From UBA6107 sp964533735 (GTDB lineage: Bacteria; Chloroflexota; Anaerolineae; Anaerolineales; Anaerolineaceae), in NCBI GenBank assembly GCA_964533735.1, contig CAZHMD010000016.1, positions 1 through 39,287 of the forward strand: 39,287 nucleotides of DNA, read 5' to 3'. The position numbers were made by a program, and so were the translations under genes. The notes beneath the pieces are model-generated. The model did no database searches. It saw only the letters and a list, made by a program, of their open reading frames with translations, and was not told the DNA's origin. This document shows positions 14,937-24,114 of this stretch, in pieces. Position 1 is the first letter of the stretch. Each line of letters starts with the position of its first letter.

Positions 14937-16994
14937 CTATCTTTCTTCAACTTGCCAATCGTTAAGTGTGAGCCCTGATCTCGTGATCAATGTCCGGCAA
15001 TATCCCTTGATCGAAGCTGCTGAGAGGTTCACATTCATATACCAGCCATTGGTCAATTGCCGGTTTGCCACCGGAAAAGGATCTCGTGACAAATATGAGG
15101 TCATGGTATTCGCGATTTCGTCAAAGTTTTCCACGATTTGGATGATCGCTTCTGTCGTTTTCTCAGCTACATCCCGCCAGGAGTCGACTCCAATATCTTG
15201 ACCCAGAAATACCAGTCGGACTGGACTTGTTCCAGCGGCTGTTCGCGGCACAGGAATTTGACCGATTGCCGGCCAGATTTCCAAAATATTTGATAACAGG
15301 AATTTTGCCCTTGTTTGAATAGCTAGGTCATTCCAACAGGGGATTGGTTGTTGGAAGTATTGATGATTCATAAGCAGCGCATGTTCAGCCAGCATGGGTT
15401 GTTTGCGTGAAAACGGCAAATTGGAAAGATCGCCATTCCATTCTGATGTCACCAGTGTCAAGTTGCCGAGGGTATGCAGGTATTGATCAAAGATCATGTT
15501 AAAGTTCTCTCCGATATCCGTTTTCCATTGATCACTGGGTGTTTGGGGAAGGATATGTTCGATGGTTGGATCGCCATCCAAAACCGTATAACCCCCCCTA
15601 TTTTCACGAAGAGATAAGTGTTTGTTGATGGTTTCCAATACAAGGGCTGTTTTTGCACGTGTCGGACTGCTGTTATCGTAAAGACGTCTGGTGATGCCCT
15701 TTTGATTTACCGCATAATCAGCTGGGTAATTTCGTTGCAATAAGACTTCTTTCAAAGATGGGATGAAGTTACCGGCATCAATATCTTTCCATAATGCAGG
15801 GAACACTTTATTAAGATAATTGGTCGGCTCGCCTGTGAGGTACCTGCGCACCATATAGTTTTCAAGGATCTTTAGAGCTTCAAGAAATTGGCTTCTATCA
15901 ATCGCTTGTCCATTGTATGCATCATAAAGTGCAAGCAAGAATGGGTAGCCCGTGGAAAACTCAAATGCGTTCAATCTCTCTAATGCTTTTCGGATATCCA
16001 GATCTCCTTCATGTTCTGGCCGTAAAAACCGATCATAAAAGACTGCAAATCGCTGCAGGGTGATGACTTCCTGCTCAAAAAGAACCGGTGTGCAAAAATC
16101 TGCTTCGATTCGGTCGCGGAAGCGGGCGTAGACGTGATCCTCATTCCCCAATACACCATTACGGAATGCCAGGTAATGACGAAGAAAAGCCGTGAGTTCG
16201 CCTAAACGTGATCTGCCCACCTGTCTTTTTTCCTGAAGAAGGTCCTCGATCTTGGACCAATGGTTCTCAAACACTTCAGGTTGACGGGCTTCTGGCAATT
16301 TCATGGCGATGTAATTGCGGACCAGATCGGCCTGGGTGAGGGGTTTGCCTTTAGCGTTGAGGCTTTCAAAAATCTGGTAAGGTTTTTCTTCGTTGTTTAG
16401 GTTGATAAACACGACCTGTAAACAATTGATGATCACCAGGAATAAGCGGTCTATATCCAACTCGCCATTTTGCAGCCTGGTTGAGAATTCCTCTAGGTAA
16501 AACGAATATGCAGGGGATATTCGACTGCCATTCGTTGCTTCTTGCGAAAAAACGCCATTGATGATCGATAAATAGGTACTTCGATCTCCATATTTTGACG
16601 TTGGCAGCAACTTGTATTTATATTCCCCCGTCTCATCTGGATTGGTGATATATTTTCTGATCTTGTTGTACTTATCCGGGTGGCGGGTCTTGACGATCTC
16701 TGCCAGTGCGCAGAGGATGAGGGTAATGGTGGTCAGGCGCTGTTGGCCGTCTACCAGTTTAAAAACGGGCACAGTTCCGTGAACCATGCCTTCATTCACA
16801 ACAACCAATGACCCCATAAAATGCTCAGGGGGCTTTTCTTCCCGATACAGCTCATAAAGATCGAGAATGTCATTGAGCAAGGTTTGCCAGTTCAGTCTTT
16901 CCCAGGCATACTCGCGTTGGAAATATGGCAGACGAAAGTGAATATCCCCACCGTTTGAAAAAACTTTCGCGATTCGAAAACTATCAGCTTCCAT
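14937..16994 (-). CDS. GmrSD-type DUF262/DUF1524 protein (second copy, in the operon)
   Basis: 685 residues. DUF262 motifs are FRLPYFQREYAW (20-31), VFKLVDGQQRLTT (77-89) and IFESLNAKGKPLTQADLVRNY (210-230). The HNH DUF1524 domain has DPTIEHILPQ (477-486) followed by LHTLGNLTLV and LSNLPFSRK. About 100 extra C-terminal residues (from VRLVFLGQDIGVDSW) are not part of the core family and may couple it to its operon partners. The family acts as NTP-dependent nucleases against modified phage DNA. It starts 35 bp after the methylase stop codon and is followed at 2 bp by the DprA-like gene. Placement directly behind a helicase and a methylase suggests it is the effector nuclease of this operon. Confidence 0.92.
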   Translation of the reverse strand: MEADSFRIAKVFSNGGDIHFRLPYFQREYAWERLNWQTLLNDILDLYELYREEKPPEHFMGSLVVVNEGMVHGTVPVFKLVDGQQRLTTITLILCALAEIVKTRHPDKYNKIRKYITNPDETGEYKYKLLPTSKYGDRSTYLSIINGVFSQEATNGSRISPAYSFYLEEFSTRLQNGELDIDRLFLVIINCLQVVFINLNNEEKPYQIFESLNAKGKPLTQADLVRNYIAMKLPEARQPEVFENHWSKIEDLLQEKRQVGRSRLGELTAFLRHYLAFRNGVLGNEDHVYARFRDRIEADFCTPVLFEQEVITLQRFAVFYDRFLRPEHEGDLDIRKALERLNAFEFSTGYPFLLALYDAYNGQAIDRSQFLEALKILENYMVRRYLTGEPTNYLNKVFPALWKDIDAGNFIPSLKEVLLQRNYPADYAVNQKGITRRLYDNSSPTRAKTALVLETINKHLSLRENRGGYTVLDGDPTIEHILPQTPSDQWKTDIGENFNMIFDQYLHTLGNLTLVTSEWNGDLSNLPFSRKQPMLAEHALLMNHQYFQQPIPCWNDLAIQTRAKFLLSNILEIWPAIGQIPVPRTAAGTSPVRLVFLGQDIGVDSWRDVAEKTTEAIIQIVENFDEIANTMTSYLSRDPFPVANRQLTNGWYMNVNLSAASIKGYCRTLITRSGLTLNDWQVEER

Positions 16995-17029
16995 GAAAAG
17001 ATTTCCTTCCTAATAAACGGAATAGGGGA

Positions 17030-20000
17030 CTAATCGGTTTCTTCTGCACTTGCTCCCATACGGTATTTGATATCATAATTAATGATGAAATCGAGTTCTT
17101 CATCAGAAAATCCGTAATGGTCGGAAATTGCTTTATCAATACTATCAATAATATTTTTAGATTTTGAAGGGTAAAAAGCTTGAGAAATACTATTTGCTCC
17201 ACCTTGGTGTCTTCGCAATTCATTCACACTATTTTCTTGAAATCCATTCATTAAAGCCGAAGCTAGTTTATAAATTTGAATACGGGTTTCGTTACCGATT
17301 TGCTCGATGGAAAATGGAAAATTCTTAATATCATAATCATAAAGATGTTGGTAGGATGAAAATGCCTCATAGTAAAGCCAAAATAAATTTGAGTTCAAAA
17401 CCGCTAAAGAAATTTCTTCATATTCTTTATTTTGAAAACTAATAACACTCTGAGTGCTTGATTCTCCATCAATTCCGTTTTTCGAAAAATATGGTGGAAA
17501 ATCAGAGAAAATTCTCCAATATAATCCTCCCGTATTTCTATAAAAAACTTTAAATTTTGTATGAATTGGGGACGTTAAATTAGACAATCGGTCGTTTTGA
17601 TCGAAAAGTTTTGTGATTATTGTTAATGTGTCAGAACCGACTTTTGGTATTACAAAATCTTCTGTGCGTAAACGAGAACAGTTCCCATAGGACAATAAAC
17701 TAAAAACATGAGGTCGTGCTTCTTGATACCATTTCATATATTCTGTGGAAAAAAGAGCTTTTTCTTTTCCTGTATTGGCAGCGATTAGTATGGACAATGG
17801 AATATTTACGCCTTCAAATAATTTTGCCGGGCGCCAGCCAAAATGACTAGTCCATTTAATCGAAAATGCAGTTTTAGTGAATTGAACAAGATCTCGCATA
17901 CCACGGGTGCAAAAGGCACTCATATGAACGATTAGACCAAGTTTGCCTTCTCGTTTTAATAGTTTTTCTGATTGTTCTACAACATATGCATATAGATTGT
18001 TACAATTTAGTGTTTTAAAGTTTTTAATTGAATAATCATTACGTATTTTTGAGTAAGCAACATATGGCGGGTTACCAATTATTACATCAAAACCACCCTT
18101 TTGCATAATCCCGTAATAATCAACAAGCCAATTAAATGGTTTATGTCTCAGCTGCCATGGTGCATAATGTAGAGTGTCTGGATCTATCCCATAGGTTTTT
18201 GCTAAGGCTCGGTTCAACTCATTGTTGAGTTGGCTCAGCCTATTTTGCAGGATTTCTTTATCCTGGTGGGTTACAGAGCCTTTTTCCAATTGTTGCCGTT
18301 GAAACTGTAAGTAAGATCGATTAGCAAGGTTGGCTTCTTCCTCAATTCTCTTTATTTGGTTCTCTTCCTCCGGATAAAGCATACGCATTTGCTGGCCATC
18401 GCTCATAAACGCTTGCCGCACTTCATCAATAGATGAAAACCCCACCAATGTATTGCCGGCTCGGATGTTGAAGTCAATATCCGGTAAAGGTTCAACGTCC
18501 TTCCCATTTTCAACCTGAGCGATCAATTTCAGGAAGAGCCGCAACTTGCAAATTTCCACCGCTTCTTCCATGATATCCACGCCATAAAGGTTATTGACAA
18601 TTATCGATTTCAAAATGAAATAGCGTTCATTATGGTGCTGCTCCACCTGGTCTAATACTTCACGAAAGTCACTGAATTTTTCCGGCCGGTGTTTTTCGGT
18701 GGATTGCTCCAGTTCAGCAATGAAGACACGCATACGCTCCAGGCAGGCTTCGTAAAGCGGTTCCAAAATATTGAGCGCGGCAAAGAGAAAGGCTCCCGAA
18801 CCACAGGTGGGGTCAAGCACTTTGATCCCGCGCAGGGCTTTCCAGAAGGCGCGCAGCAATTCCGGTCCTTCACTGGCTTCCACCACGTCCTGAGTAAACT
18901 GTTCAATATCCAGGTTATAAGTGATCAGGTCATTGACTTCATGAATTTCACCTGTTCCAAGTTTCTGAACCAGGTCTTCATAACGCGTTCGCCGTCCCAC
19001 AACTTCGCGCCAGGTCTCTGTAGGAAGAGAAAATTCATCATTTGCCGGCTTGTTCCATTCCTCTCGTTTGGATACGTCATCTATTCCGGCTTGAATTTCA
19101 GCCGGCAGAGAAAGGTCGCAGTCTTTTTGGACAGAGGGAAAAATATAGCGCCTGGGGTCAGAATATAAAAAGCGCCAAACGGATTGCTCCCCCTTAAACG
19201 CGATGGCACAATCTTTTTGGGCTTGGTCAAGCAAATAAGGCAGGATGGTGGAACGGCTGATATACCCGGTGATGTCCTCTTTGGTGTAGTAAGCCCCCAT
19301 TTCTTTCTGGTTAATGTATTTCTCAAAAATGTAGCCCAGCACATCCGGGTTGATCTCACTGTCGTTGCGAAGCGGACGTTCATCCAGGTGCCAACGGTAC
19401 TGATCAAAGAAATCAAAGACACGCTCAAACGCAGCATCCGATATTTGGATCTTCTTTCCGTAGGAGATCTCAATTTGGTGCTGCTGGAAGATGCCTCCAT
19501 TCAAATAGGGAACATCCCCCAAAAGCCTTTTCATTTCTGGCTTTCGCTCGTCCTTGTTCATAGCAAAACCCTCAAAAAAGAGGGGGCAGAGAAAGTCGGT
19601 GTAAAAGAGGTCTTGTCCTTTGCTTCTACTTTCAATCAGCTTTGAGCGAAGATAGTTTTCATCCCCATTGAGGAATTGTTTCTTTTGAATGAAATATACG
19701 AACATTAAACGGTTAAGGGTGACAGAGATATACCAACGCTGCATCCCTTCATCCGGGATCCCCTTCAGGAAACGCATGAAAGCTGCGTGTTCTTCTCGAA
19801 ACCGATCATAAAAGCGGCGGGTGACTCGCTCAACATCAAACGTAGCCCGCACGCGGCTCGCGACATCGAAAATTCCCAGGCTTTCTTCTTCCTCGAGTGT
19901 AAAAACGAGTCCCTGGAGACGTTCGAGCAGTGCCTGACCGCTTTGACCTTGATAATAATCATATTCACGGCTGGTGGTCGGGCGGCCAGGTTCACGGCGC

Positions 20001-20311
20001 ACCCACTGCCACACCTGTTTTGTGTAATTCACATTGGTAAAAATCAGAATATGTTCGTGGATCAATTTTCGTAACTGGGTTTCGATTTTTCTTCTATCTG
20101 CGTAATCCGGAATTAGTCCGGATTCCAAGGGAGAACAGATCAAAACGGTTAGTCCGCGCTTTTGGGCAACCGCGGTCAGGTGAAGCTGGTCGCCGTTGTA
20201 CTGGATTTCTAGGTCGGAAGTGGGATGATCCCATCCCATATCCTCAATAAAAAGTTTTCTAAAGTTGGAGGTTTGCAAATGTTGGCGAGCGCGGTTGAGA
20301 TCAAATGTCAT
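17030..20311 (-). CDS. Eco57I-type adenine-specific DNA methyltransferase
   Basis: 1093 residues. The SAM-binding motif LDPTCGSGAFLFAAL lies at 499-513 and the catalytic NPPY motif (DVIIGNPPY) at 742-750, as in N6-adenine gamma-type enzymes of the Eco57I/type IIG class. GAYYTKEDI (339-347) is the usual conserved entry to the methylase domain. The N-terminal about 330 residues carry LEIQYNGDQLHLTAVAQKRG, which resembles the degenerate nuclease-like front domain of large Eco57I proteins; no clear catalytic E-x-K is seen. The C-terminal 340 residues should hold target recognition. The gene follows the helicase by 14 bp. It could mark host DNA against a companion nuclease or methylate phage DNA. 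Without HsdS or Res partners this is not a standard type I or III system. Confidence 0.93.
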   Translation of the reverse strand: MTFDLNRARQHLQTSNFRKLFIEDMGWDHPTSDLEIQYNGDQLHLTAVAQKRGLTVLICSPLESGLIPDYADRRKIETQLRKLIHEHILIFTNVNYTKQVWQWVRREPGRPTTSREYDYYQGQSGQALLERLQGLVFTLEEEESLGIFDVASRVRATFDVERVTRRFYDRFREEHAAFMRFLKGIPDEGMQRWYISVTLNRLMFVYFIQKKQFLNGDENYLRSKLIESRSKGQDLFYTDFLCPLFFEGFAMNKDERKPEMKRLLGDVPYLNGGIFQQHQIEISYGKKIQISDAAFERVFDFFDQYRWHLDERPLRNDSEINPDVLGYIFEKYINQKEMGAYYTKEDITGYISRSTILPYLLDQAQKDCAIAFKGEQSVWRFLYSDPRRYIFPSVQKDCDLSLPAEIQAGIDDVSKREEWNKPANDEFSLPTETWREVVGRRTRYEDLVQKLGTGEIHEVNDLITYNLDIEQFTQDVVEASEGPELLRAFWKALRGIKVLDPTCGSGAFLFAALNILEPLYEACLERMRVFIAELEQSTEKHRPEKFSDFREVLDQVEQHHNERYFILKSIIVNNLYGVDIMEEAVEICKLRLFLKLIAQVENGKDVEPLPDIDFNIRAGNTLVGFSSIDEVRQAFMSDGQQMRMLYPEEENQIKRIEEEANLANRSYLQFQRQQLEKGSVTHQDKEILQNRLSQLNNELNRALAKTYGIDPDTLHYAPWQLRHKPFNWLVDYYGIMQKGGFDVIIGNPPYVAYSKIRNDYSIKNFKTLNCNNLYAYVVEQSEKLLKREGKLGLIVHMSAFCTRGMRDLVQFTKTAFSIKWTSHFGWRPAKLFEGVNIPLSILIAANTGKEKALFSTEYMKWYQEARPHVFSLLSYGNCSRLRTEDFVIPKVGSDTLTIITKLFDQNDRLSNLTSPIHTKFKVFYRNTGGLYWRIFSDFPPYFSKNGIDGESSTQSVISFQNKEYEEISLAVLNSNLFWLYYEAFSSYQHLYDYDIKNFPFSIEQIGNETRIQIYKLASALMNGFQENSVNELRRHQGGANSISQAFYPSKSKNIIDSIDKAISDHYGFSDEELDFIINYDIKYRMGASAEETD

Positions 20312-20325
20312 CTTTTTCCCTCAAT

Positions 20326-23300
20326 TTATTTATTGGATAATCCCATAGAGCAGATGATCTGGGGATCTTTTTCTTCCTGTTCCTCTGTAATAATACACAG
20401 CCGATCTTCACTCCTGAGGGTGACAACCAACTCAGCTAGTTGAAAATCCTGAATTCCGCTGCGCAGCAGGCGGTTGAGTGTGTCTTTCGCACCTTCGCGC
20501 AATGGGAAGCGGTAAATATCATCGATCGTTTTCAATAGCTCCTGGCTTACAAACAAGGTGCCTTTATTTTCATCCGCGAATCGTTTCAATCGTTCATAGA
20601 CCCTGAATCGTGCTCCGGAAGGCCGGCCTAATTGTCCACCTGTGGATTTTTCGTTGGTCAGGATTAGTTCAACACCTTTGCGGACCAGGTCATGATGGTT
20701 TTCTTGACGGGGAATAGCCGGAGTATCAGGAGTGCATTCTGCAGCTCGTAGGATCTCCAACTGGCTTTCGGTGACGTTGTTTCCGTTTTGATCCACCCAG
20801 GCTAATGAATCATTACCCTCACCGGTTCGTGCGTAGACCAGCACTCCATTTGGATTTCGTGGTGGTGCTGAAACATGTTCTTTGGTTGAGAAAACCAGGG
20901 CGGGTAATTCATCAATTGTTTTACGTAAGCCTGGGTTCTGAGTGATGGCGTTGTTCCAGATCTGATAGGCATAAGAGGAGAGATCAACCTCCGTATCGTC
21001 GTCTCCATCCAGAATGCCAGCCTTTTCATTGTATAAATCTGCCACAACCCTATCGTTGAGATCGTCTTCAAAGAAAGCTTCATCCGTTCCAACGACTTCA
21101 GCGTTTTCTTTAAGTCTCTTCCTCACCCTGGCTCGCAGGCGGATGATCTTCTCAACCCCTTCGGCAGGCAAGAATGAATAGCACAGGATTTCATCTGACT
21201 TTTGGCCGATACGGTCAACACGGCCGGCTCTTTGGATGAGCCGTACGATTGCCCAGGGTAAATCGTAATTTACGACAATATAGCCATCCTGAAGGTTTTG
21301 ACCTTCGGAGAGCACATCGGTGGCAACCAGAACGCGAAGTACTTGTTCGGACCTAATTTGCTTCTCCACTTCATTTGCGATTGGGCTAAAACGCAAGGCA
21401 AACGAAGTTGGATCATCTGCGCTTCCTTCTACGCCTGCCAGGTGTGTGACACCACTGTCTTTTAAACATTTTTCGAGATAACGAACCGTGTCTGCAAATT
21501 GTGTAAAAATGATGATCTTTTTGTCAGAATGGGTTTTATTGACTAAATCCAATAACTTTAAAAATTTTGTGTCTTTTCTCCAATTCCATTCATGGCACTG
21601 CTCTAAAACCCGGATCAAATTTTGAGCATCTTCTCTCAGGTGTTTTTTCAGAGAAGGGATGAAAAATCCGCTGCTTAACCAGTCAAATCGCTTCTTGTAA
21701 GTTCTTGCGTACGAATCATAGATTTCTTTGGCTTTTTTCTGATAATCCGGTTCGGTTCGGACACCACTGACAAAATTCCCAGCAAGGGTCTCGTCTACCA
21801 TTTCCTCTGGGAGTTCGTCTTCGTTAGGGATATCAAAGAAATTCGTATCTTCGATATCTGCGTCGTTGAGTCGTGTATCCAAGAGACCAACATCCTGTGT
21901 CCCGATAGGCAATGGGAGGTTGTTCTCCAGAGCATGCAAAAAAATGTAATTCCGCAGAATATGGCGTTGAACGGATTCTAGAAAAACCTCACCGCTGCTT
22001 TCCATACGTTTGAATAGGTTTGTTCTGCAAAAACCCATCAATCGTTTTCCAGCGCGAGACAGGTTATCGAGAATTTCTTTTTCGCTTTTTGATGCCTGGT
22101 TTATTATTCTTTCATTGATGTAATTTCCTAATCCGTATCTCGGTAAGTTAAGATTGTTGATAGTGTTTACTATGTCGTCGGAATACAGCCTGGCATATTG
22201 CTCGTTCGGGTCTGAGTCATTAACCTCAAACTTAACTGTTTTTGGGATACGGTTTGGAAAATAAGAACGACTGCCATCGTCAAGCGTAAGAAACCGTCGT
22301 CCAGAATCAGGATCAAGCTCAGCGTAATTCTGAATGATGAAACTGCGCGTTCTGCGAACCATATAGAGCCGCATCAATTCACGCCAGTCGTCAGCGAATT
22401 CGCTTTTTTCGAAAGCGGCGAGTGTCCGGGGAGAGCATTGAAATTTGCGAATGAATTCAGTTTCTCCGAGCTCTCGGAGCAGTTTTTCCGGTTTTACTCC
22501 GAGTTCCTTATCCTCTGGAACAAACAGCCTGAGCTGATTAGAAAGATCCAGATATGTTTTATTATAGGGGGTGGCAGAAAGAAGGATGCACCGGCATTCG
22601 TTCTTATCAATGTATTCGCGAATGATTTTATAACGCTTTCCTTCTCTGTTGCGCAGATTATGGCTTTCGTCAAGGATAACCATCCGATAGCGCTTCAAAT
22701 TGGGCAATACTTGTTGCACACGGCTGACCGAAACTACTTTTGCGCGCATCCGATATTGTTCTTGATATTTTTCCCACATGCTGACTAGGTTCTTGGGGCA
22801 AAGGATTAAAGTTTCAAAATCTTGATCATCTTCAAAAATCCGGGCGACTGCAGTAGCCATAAGAGTTTTACCCAAACCAACGACATCACCGATTAAAACT
22901 CCACCGCGCTTATTGAGGTGATGTGCAGCTATCTTCACCGCGGCTGTTTGAAAAGCAAATAATCGATTGCCAAAATCCTTTGGAATGCGAAATTCATTCA
23001 GTCCTGCCCGGGCTTCCTGTGAGAGGTGATATGCCATTTTGATATAAATTTGGTATGGTGGGATGATATCTTCTCGCGCCCAACTCTCTTCAATAATTTT
23101 CGCTAATTCTTCTGAGATATCAACGGTTCCCCAATCATCCCAACGATCATCGAACCATTTCGATAATTTTTGGCTCGCGTCGCTATCAAGAACATCCACA
23201 TTCAATTCACCTTGTGCAGAAAGCCCCGCAAGCGTTAGATTGCTGCTTCCCACATATCCAATGATAGGATTGAATCTATCGTTTCGGAAAAGCAGATATA

Positions 23301-23724
23301 GCTTCGCGTGCAAGGGATGTTGAAGGAATAACTTTACGACCACTTTTCCAGCTCGAATCTGGCTGGCTAATCTGCGAAGGGAAATCTCATCCTGGTTTGA
23401 AGGAGCTCCTATCGTCAATTGATTTCGGAATTCCTCAGCTAATTTCTTTTTCAAGCGCAGTTTTGTTGAGTTATCCAATTCACCTTCGGACTTAATAAAT
23501 TGATAATAGGTGCGAAGTTCATCTTGAGGTAAACGCTGCATACCAACTAAAAGACGAACGCATTGACCATCACAACCAGTCCAAGAGTCAATCTGTTCTC
23601 CAATTTCATTCCAACCTCGAAGATTAAAATAACCAACGCAAAAATCAGCTCGATAGGAAGCATTTAATGCTTCCCGAAGATCCGGAAGAAGATGTAAGGC
23701 AATGTTGTCAAATATTCTAGGCAT
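20326..23724 (-). CDS. SNF2-family helicase with N-terminal phospholipase D-like domain
   Basis: 1132 residues. A PLD-like domain comes first: HAKLYLLF (139-146) and GSSNLT (159-164); only one HxK motif is clear and its usual Asp is Phe, so nuclease activity is doubtful. The SNF2 motor follows: Walker A GDVVGLGKT (279-287), DESH (352-355), SATPY (383-387), and in the second lobe IIIFTQFADTVRYLEKCL, TDVLSEGQNLQ and RAGRVDRIGQ. A C-terminal helical domain of about 250 residues follows. PLD-SNF2 proteins translocate on dsDNA and occur in restriction-like systems. The gene sits directly upstream of the methylase and probably forms a motor-methylase pair with it. The family also resembles DrmD of DISARM, but DrmA, DrmB and DrmC are absent here. 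Confidence 0.93.
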   Translation of the reverse strand: MPRIFDNIALHLLPDLREALNASYRADFCVGYFNLRGWNEIGEQIDSWTGCDGQCVRLLVGMQRLPQDELRTYYQFIKSEGELDNSTKLRLKKKLAEEFRNQLTIGAPSNQDEISLRRLASQIRAGKVVVKLFLQHPLHAKLYLLFRNDRFNPIIGYVGSSNLTLAGLSAQGELNVDVLDSDASQKLSKWFDDRWDDWGTVDISEELAKIIEESWAREDIIPPYQIYIKMAYHLSQEARAGLNEFRIPKDFGNRLFAFQTAAVKIAAHHLNKRGGVLIGDVVGLGKTLMATAVARIFEDDQDFETLILCPKNLVSMWEKYQEQYRMRAKVVSVSRVQQVLPNLKRYRMVILDESHNLRNREGKRYKIIREYIDKNECRCILLSATPYNKTYLDLSNQLRLFVPEDKELGVKPEKLLRELGETEFIRKFQCSPRTLAAFEKSEFADDWRELMRLYMVRRTRSFIIQNYAELDPDSGRRFLTLDDGSRSYFPNRIPKTVKFEVNDSDPNEQYARLYSDDIVNTINNLNLPRYGLGNYINERIINQASKSEKEILDNLSRAGKRLMGFCRTNLFKRMESSGEVFLESVQRHILRNYIFLHALENNLPLPIGTQDVGLLDTRLNDADIEDTNFFDIPNEDELPEEMVDETLAGNFVSGVRTEPDYQKKAKEIYDSYARTYKKRFDWLSSGFFIPSLKKHLREDAQNLIRVLEQCHEWNWRKDTKFLKLLDLVNKTHSDKKIIIFTQFADTVRYLEKCLKDSGVTHLAGVEGSADDPTSFALRFSPIANEVEKQIRSEQVLRVLVATDVLSEGQNLQDGYIVVNYDLPWAIVRLIQRAGRVDRIGQKSDEILCYSFLPAEGVEKIIRLRARVRKRLKENAEVVGTDEAFFEDDLNDRVVADLYNEKAGILDGDDDTEVDLSSYAYQIWNNAITQNPGLRKTIDELPALVFSTKEHVSAPPRNPNGVLVYARTGEGNDSLAWVDQNGNNVTESQLEILRAAECTPDTPAIPRQENHHDLVRKGVELILTNEKSTGGQLGRPSGARFRVYERLKRFADENKGTLFVSQELLKTIDDIYRFPLREGAKDTLNRLLRSGIQDFQLAELVVTLRSEDRLCIITEEQEEKDPQIICSMGLSNK

Positions 23725-23753
23725 AGTTTAGATTCCTATCAGTGAATAGCACC

Positions 23754-23951
23754 TTAGTTGGCTGCGGTTTGATTATGAATTTCTCTTTGTTTTATCCAAT
23801 CTAGGATTTTCTCTCGCCTGAATCGCCAATGTTTCCCCACCTTGAATCCAGGAAGTACCTTGTCTTGGGCAAGTTTGTAAATTGTCGAAAGAGGGATGCG
23901 TAAGTAAGTTGAGACTTCTTCAGCCGTCCAGAACTCATCCATATCGGCCAT
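23754..23951 (-). CDS. Small excisionase-family HTH protein, first gene of the operon
   Basis: 65 residues of the MerR/AlpA/excisionase HTH type: FWTAEEVSTYLRIPLSTIYKL, then GFKVGKHWRFRREKILDWI. This fold binds DNA with a winged helix. Its position ahead of the helicase gene (29-bp gap) and divergent from the nuclease/repeat gene suggests a regulator of the operon and possibly of both directions. It is distinct from the Xis-like protein next to the integrase. Confidence 0.85.
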   Translation of the reverse strand: MADMDEFWTAEEVSTYLRIPLSTIYKLAQDKVLPGFKVGKHWRFRREKILDWIKQREIHNQTAAN

Positions 23952-24114
23952 TTTCCCTCACTCTCAGTGACTAAGTATTATCACAGATACTCCAATTATT
24001 ATAGCATTGGCAAGAAAAAACATAATTCATGGAAGGTCAAGATTTTCGTCGTACACAATTTGGGTTAAATATATAATTGATAAAAATTCATTGGATTATT
24101 AATGAGGGGTAATT
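23952..24114. promoter_or_regulatory. Divergent promoter region between the operon and the nuclease-repeat gene
   Basis: 163 bp. On the minus strand TATAAT lies in TTATTATAGC at about 23996-24005. On the plus strand TATAAT occurs in the AT-rich run near 24070-24077, followed by a GAGGGG ribosome binding site 5 nt before 24115. The -35 elements are weak on both strands, in line with activator- or repressor-controlled promoters. Exact start sites cannot be fixed by eye. Confidence 0.5.

Noticed and set aside
14937..23724. DISARM or BREX system
   Set aside because: The helicase and methylase resemble DrmD and DrmMI or PglX in type, but DrmA, DrmB, DrmC, PglZ, BrxC and BrxL are all missing.
17030..23724. 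Type I or type III restriction-modification
   Set aside because: No HsdS specificity subunit, no HsdR or Res nuclease; the helicase is SNF2 with a PLD domain and the methylase is Eco57I-like.
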